Positions 62,296 to 64,000 of a stretch of DNA of 64,000 nucleotides are shown here, piece after piece (positions within the stretch are counted from its first letter, which is position 1; each line of letters starts with the position of its first letter). Below the pieces are notes generated by a model, which did no database searches, was not told where the DNA came from, and saw only the letters and a program-made list of their open reading frames with translations. The position numbers were made by a program, and so were the translations under genes. This DNA comes from Punica granatum (lineage: Eukaryota; Streptophyta; Magnoliopsida; Myrtales; Lythraceae), in the NCBI RefSeq assembly GCF_007655135.1, contig NC_045128.1:4030001-4094000 (forward strand). Direction: 5' to 3'.

Positions 62296-62530
62296 GCATG
62301 CTTTCATAATATTTTATAAAAAAAAATATGCTTACATTTTCAATTATTACTGAAATACAATTAAAACGAAAATTTATTTAAAATGTGATTTAAATGAAAA
62401 AAAAAAATATATATATATACATAATCTTGCACACAGTGTAGGCAGAAATCTACATATATAAAACTAATGTTGTAATATAGGCAAAATAATTTATACAACT
62501 CGTGTATGGCGGGGGTCTACATCTTGTATT

Positions 62531-63735
62531 AGAAAAATAAAAATCTCTTTTAGTCCTCAATCTTTAGTTATTTTTTTCTACTTTCATCCTCTTTTTTTTG
62601 TAAACATTATACGTTTTGCTCCCCTTTGGTGGTATTTGATAAATTAAATGCTTAAAAGTTATGCATTTAATTAGTTAAGGAAAGAAATGTATAAAAGATC
62701 ATGGGATGAATGATAAAAATGATAAAATATTTTGTAAGGGGTTAAAGCCACTAAGTTATTTGTTTTCAATTTCATAATTTTGTTCTCGGTTTCATAATCT
62801 TTTTTGGGTTTTAAAAATCATGGAAGGCATTGCTCTCGCAATTTCGGGAGTATTAAAAGTACTCCCCCTCAACAAGTGTACTTATTAGGACTCAAAATTG
62901 TATTATCCTCCTCATAGGATTAGAGCTACTTACTTCTCAATCAATACTTTGTTGGTAAAAAAAATATTTCATTAAGTCAAATTTTATTACTTACCCATTA
63001 AGTGATTTTTAACTCAACGATTAAGTAGATTAGATCCTCATTTCTCATCTTTCTTTCTTCCTTCCATTCATTTTCCCGTATGAATAACTCATAAATAATT
63101 TTTAAATACTTATTTAATTAAATTGTTACCAAACATAATCTTACTTTTACCATTACATTTTTTTATCCAAAAATAATTTTTTGTAATTAAAAATTATTTT
63201 CCTAATTAAAGACAATAAAATTAAAAAATAAAATTAACAAGGAAAGGGAGCTAGGATAGGGAGAGGGAGAAGGGGCAATACTTACCAATGGCTACCACTA
63301 CCTTGGAGAGGTCATTTGCAACCACAGGGTCACCGCCAACCTTAGATTGCAAGGGGTGGCCAACGACAAGGTTGCACCTCCAAAATTGAGATCCGCCTTC
63401 GTTGGAGTGGTGGTGGCAATCAAAGAGCCGCACTGCTCGGAATTAAAAGATTTGAAGAAAATTATTTGACAATGGGAATTGGAGCCTTAGAGAAGAGAGG
63501 TGGTGGGAGCCTCTGCATGCTATTTCTTGTTGATTTGTTTTTCCTTTTTTGATTTTATTTATTTTTTGAAAATATTTTTCTGTTAAAATGGTTACTTTTG
63601 GACGTAAAGAGAATGGTGAGACCAATTTGAACAAAATGCACAACATTAACATTTAGGATGAAGTTGAAAAAAGAAATTGTGATGGAAGTGAAAAAATAAG
63701 TAAAAATTCATGAGGATTAAAAGTGATTTTCTTTT
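62531..63735. mobile_element. Putative element with terminal inverted repeats and GC-rich core
   Basis: The left end AAAATAAAAATCTCTTTTAG pairs with the inverted right end GAAAAGAAAATCACTTTTAA. TCCTC, a TTATTTTTTYCTACTTYCATC-like stretch and GTTTTGCTCC against ATTTTGTTCA follow inward for about 130 bases. A GC-rich block at 63250-63440 lies inside. No target duplication or coding frame was found. The arms are partly low-complexity, so support is moderate. Confidence 0.4.
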
Positions 63736-64000
63736 CATCTATATTATATTTTATACGAACTAATATATTGCCTGTATATGTTACTAATAAGGCAAATTCT
63801 ACCATAGAACGCTAACTTGTATTCCATGGAGGAACGCTATCTTTTTTTAGTCATTCTATTTTATAAGGTAACATTTTGCCCATATGACTTTCAATTTCAT
63901 CTCAAATCCATCAGACCACATCTGTAGTAAAGTAAATTTGGAGGGCCGGTTTGGTGTTAACAGAAATGTTGATGACGTGGACAAGTAGATGACGAGTCGA

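Larger units (their letters stand above)
51635..64000. other. Gene-free 12.4 kb region rich in repeats
   Basis: Begins with the promoter and CT-rich leader of the MFS gene (51640-51800, read on the minus strand). After that no frame shows family resemblance. The bordered repeats are annotated separately. The remaining stretches 51950-52830, 53772-56630, 57130-59330 and 63740-64000 are AT-rich with nothing I can name. Confidence 0.6.

Noticed and set aside
1..64000. tRNA, rRNA, CRISPR or bacterial-type features
   Set aside because: No complete tRNA cloverleaf, rRNA segment or spaced direct-repeat array was seen. The DNA is eukaryotic nuclear, so operons, Shine-Dalgarno sites and CRISPR arrays are not expected.

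Overview
This 64 kb window is plant nuclear DNA, almost certainly from a eudicot. It shows AT-rich introns with GT..AG borders, short exons, CT-rich 5' leaders and long AT-rich intergenic DNA. It encodes plant-specific families: an ACT-domain STY-type kinase, an MSL channel, a PPR-SMR protein and a plastid-type DNL zinc-finger protein. I cannot name the species. GC-rich cores inside some transposon-like repeats made me think of Myrtales, but that is only an impression. Seven protein-coding genes were rebuilt exon by exon. Every junction keeps frame, and none shows a frameshift or internal stop. The first gene is cut by the left edge of the window.

Layout. (1) <207-4933 (+): 3' part of a STY8/17/46-type ACT-domain protein kinase. 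(2) 8527-12555 (+): an MSL4-8-type (MSL6-like) mechanosensitive channel, 892 aa. (3) 13484-28335 (+): the complete checkpoint kinase ATR, 15 exons, 2740 aa. (4) 29511-30964 (-): a PPR-SMR protein, 458 aa, tail-to-tail with ATR. (5) 33280-39485 (+): a DCAF8-like WD40 protein with an acidic tail, 480 aa. (6) 43684-45324 (+): a DNL/Zim17-type zinc-finger protein, 210 aa. (7) 45964-51634 (-): a major facilitator protein of the MEE15 / HIAT1-like group, 14 exons, 449 aa, tail-to-tail with gene 6. The last 12.4 kb (51635-64000) holds no convincing gene.

The genes do not form one pathway. They cover kinase signalling, membrane tension, the DNA-damage checkpoint, organelle RNA, ubiquitin-ligase adaptors, plastid chaperone escort and transport. 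The grouping looks like ordinary eudicot gene order. From memory, the MFS, MSL and PPR-SMR families lie close together on Arabidopsis chromosome 2.

The most unusual structure is in the intergenic DNA. At least three long foldback elements, and probably two more with long terminal inverted repeats, lie at 40.8-42.0, 52.8-53.8, 59.5-60.6, 61.3-62.2 and 62.5-63.7 kb. The element at 59473-60610 is an almost complete palindrome with arms of about 0.5 kb and a perfect 8-bp target-site duplication. It is nested in an older Helitron-like element, and a relative of that host element sits in an ATR intron. The element at 61296-62245 has a perfect 9-bp duplication. If transcribed, these would give long double-stranded RNA.
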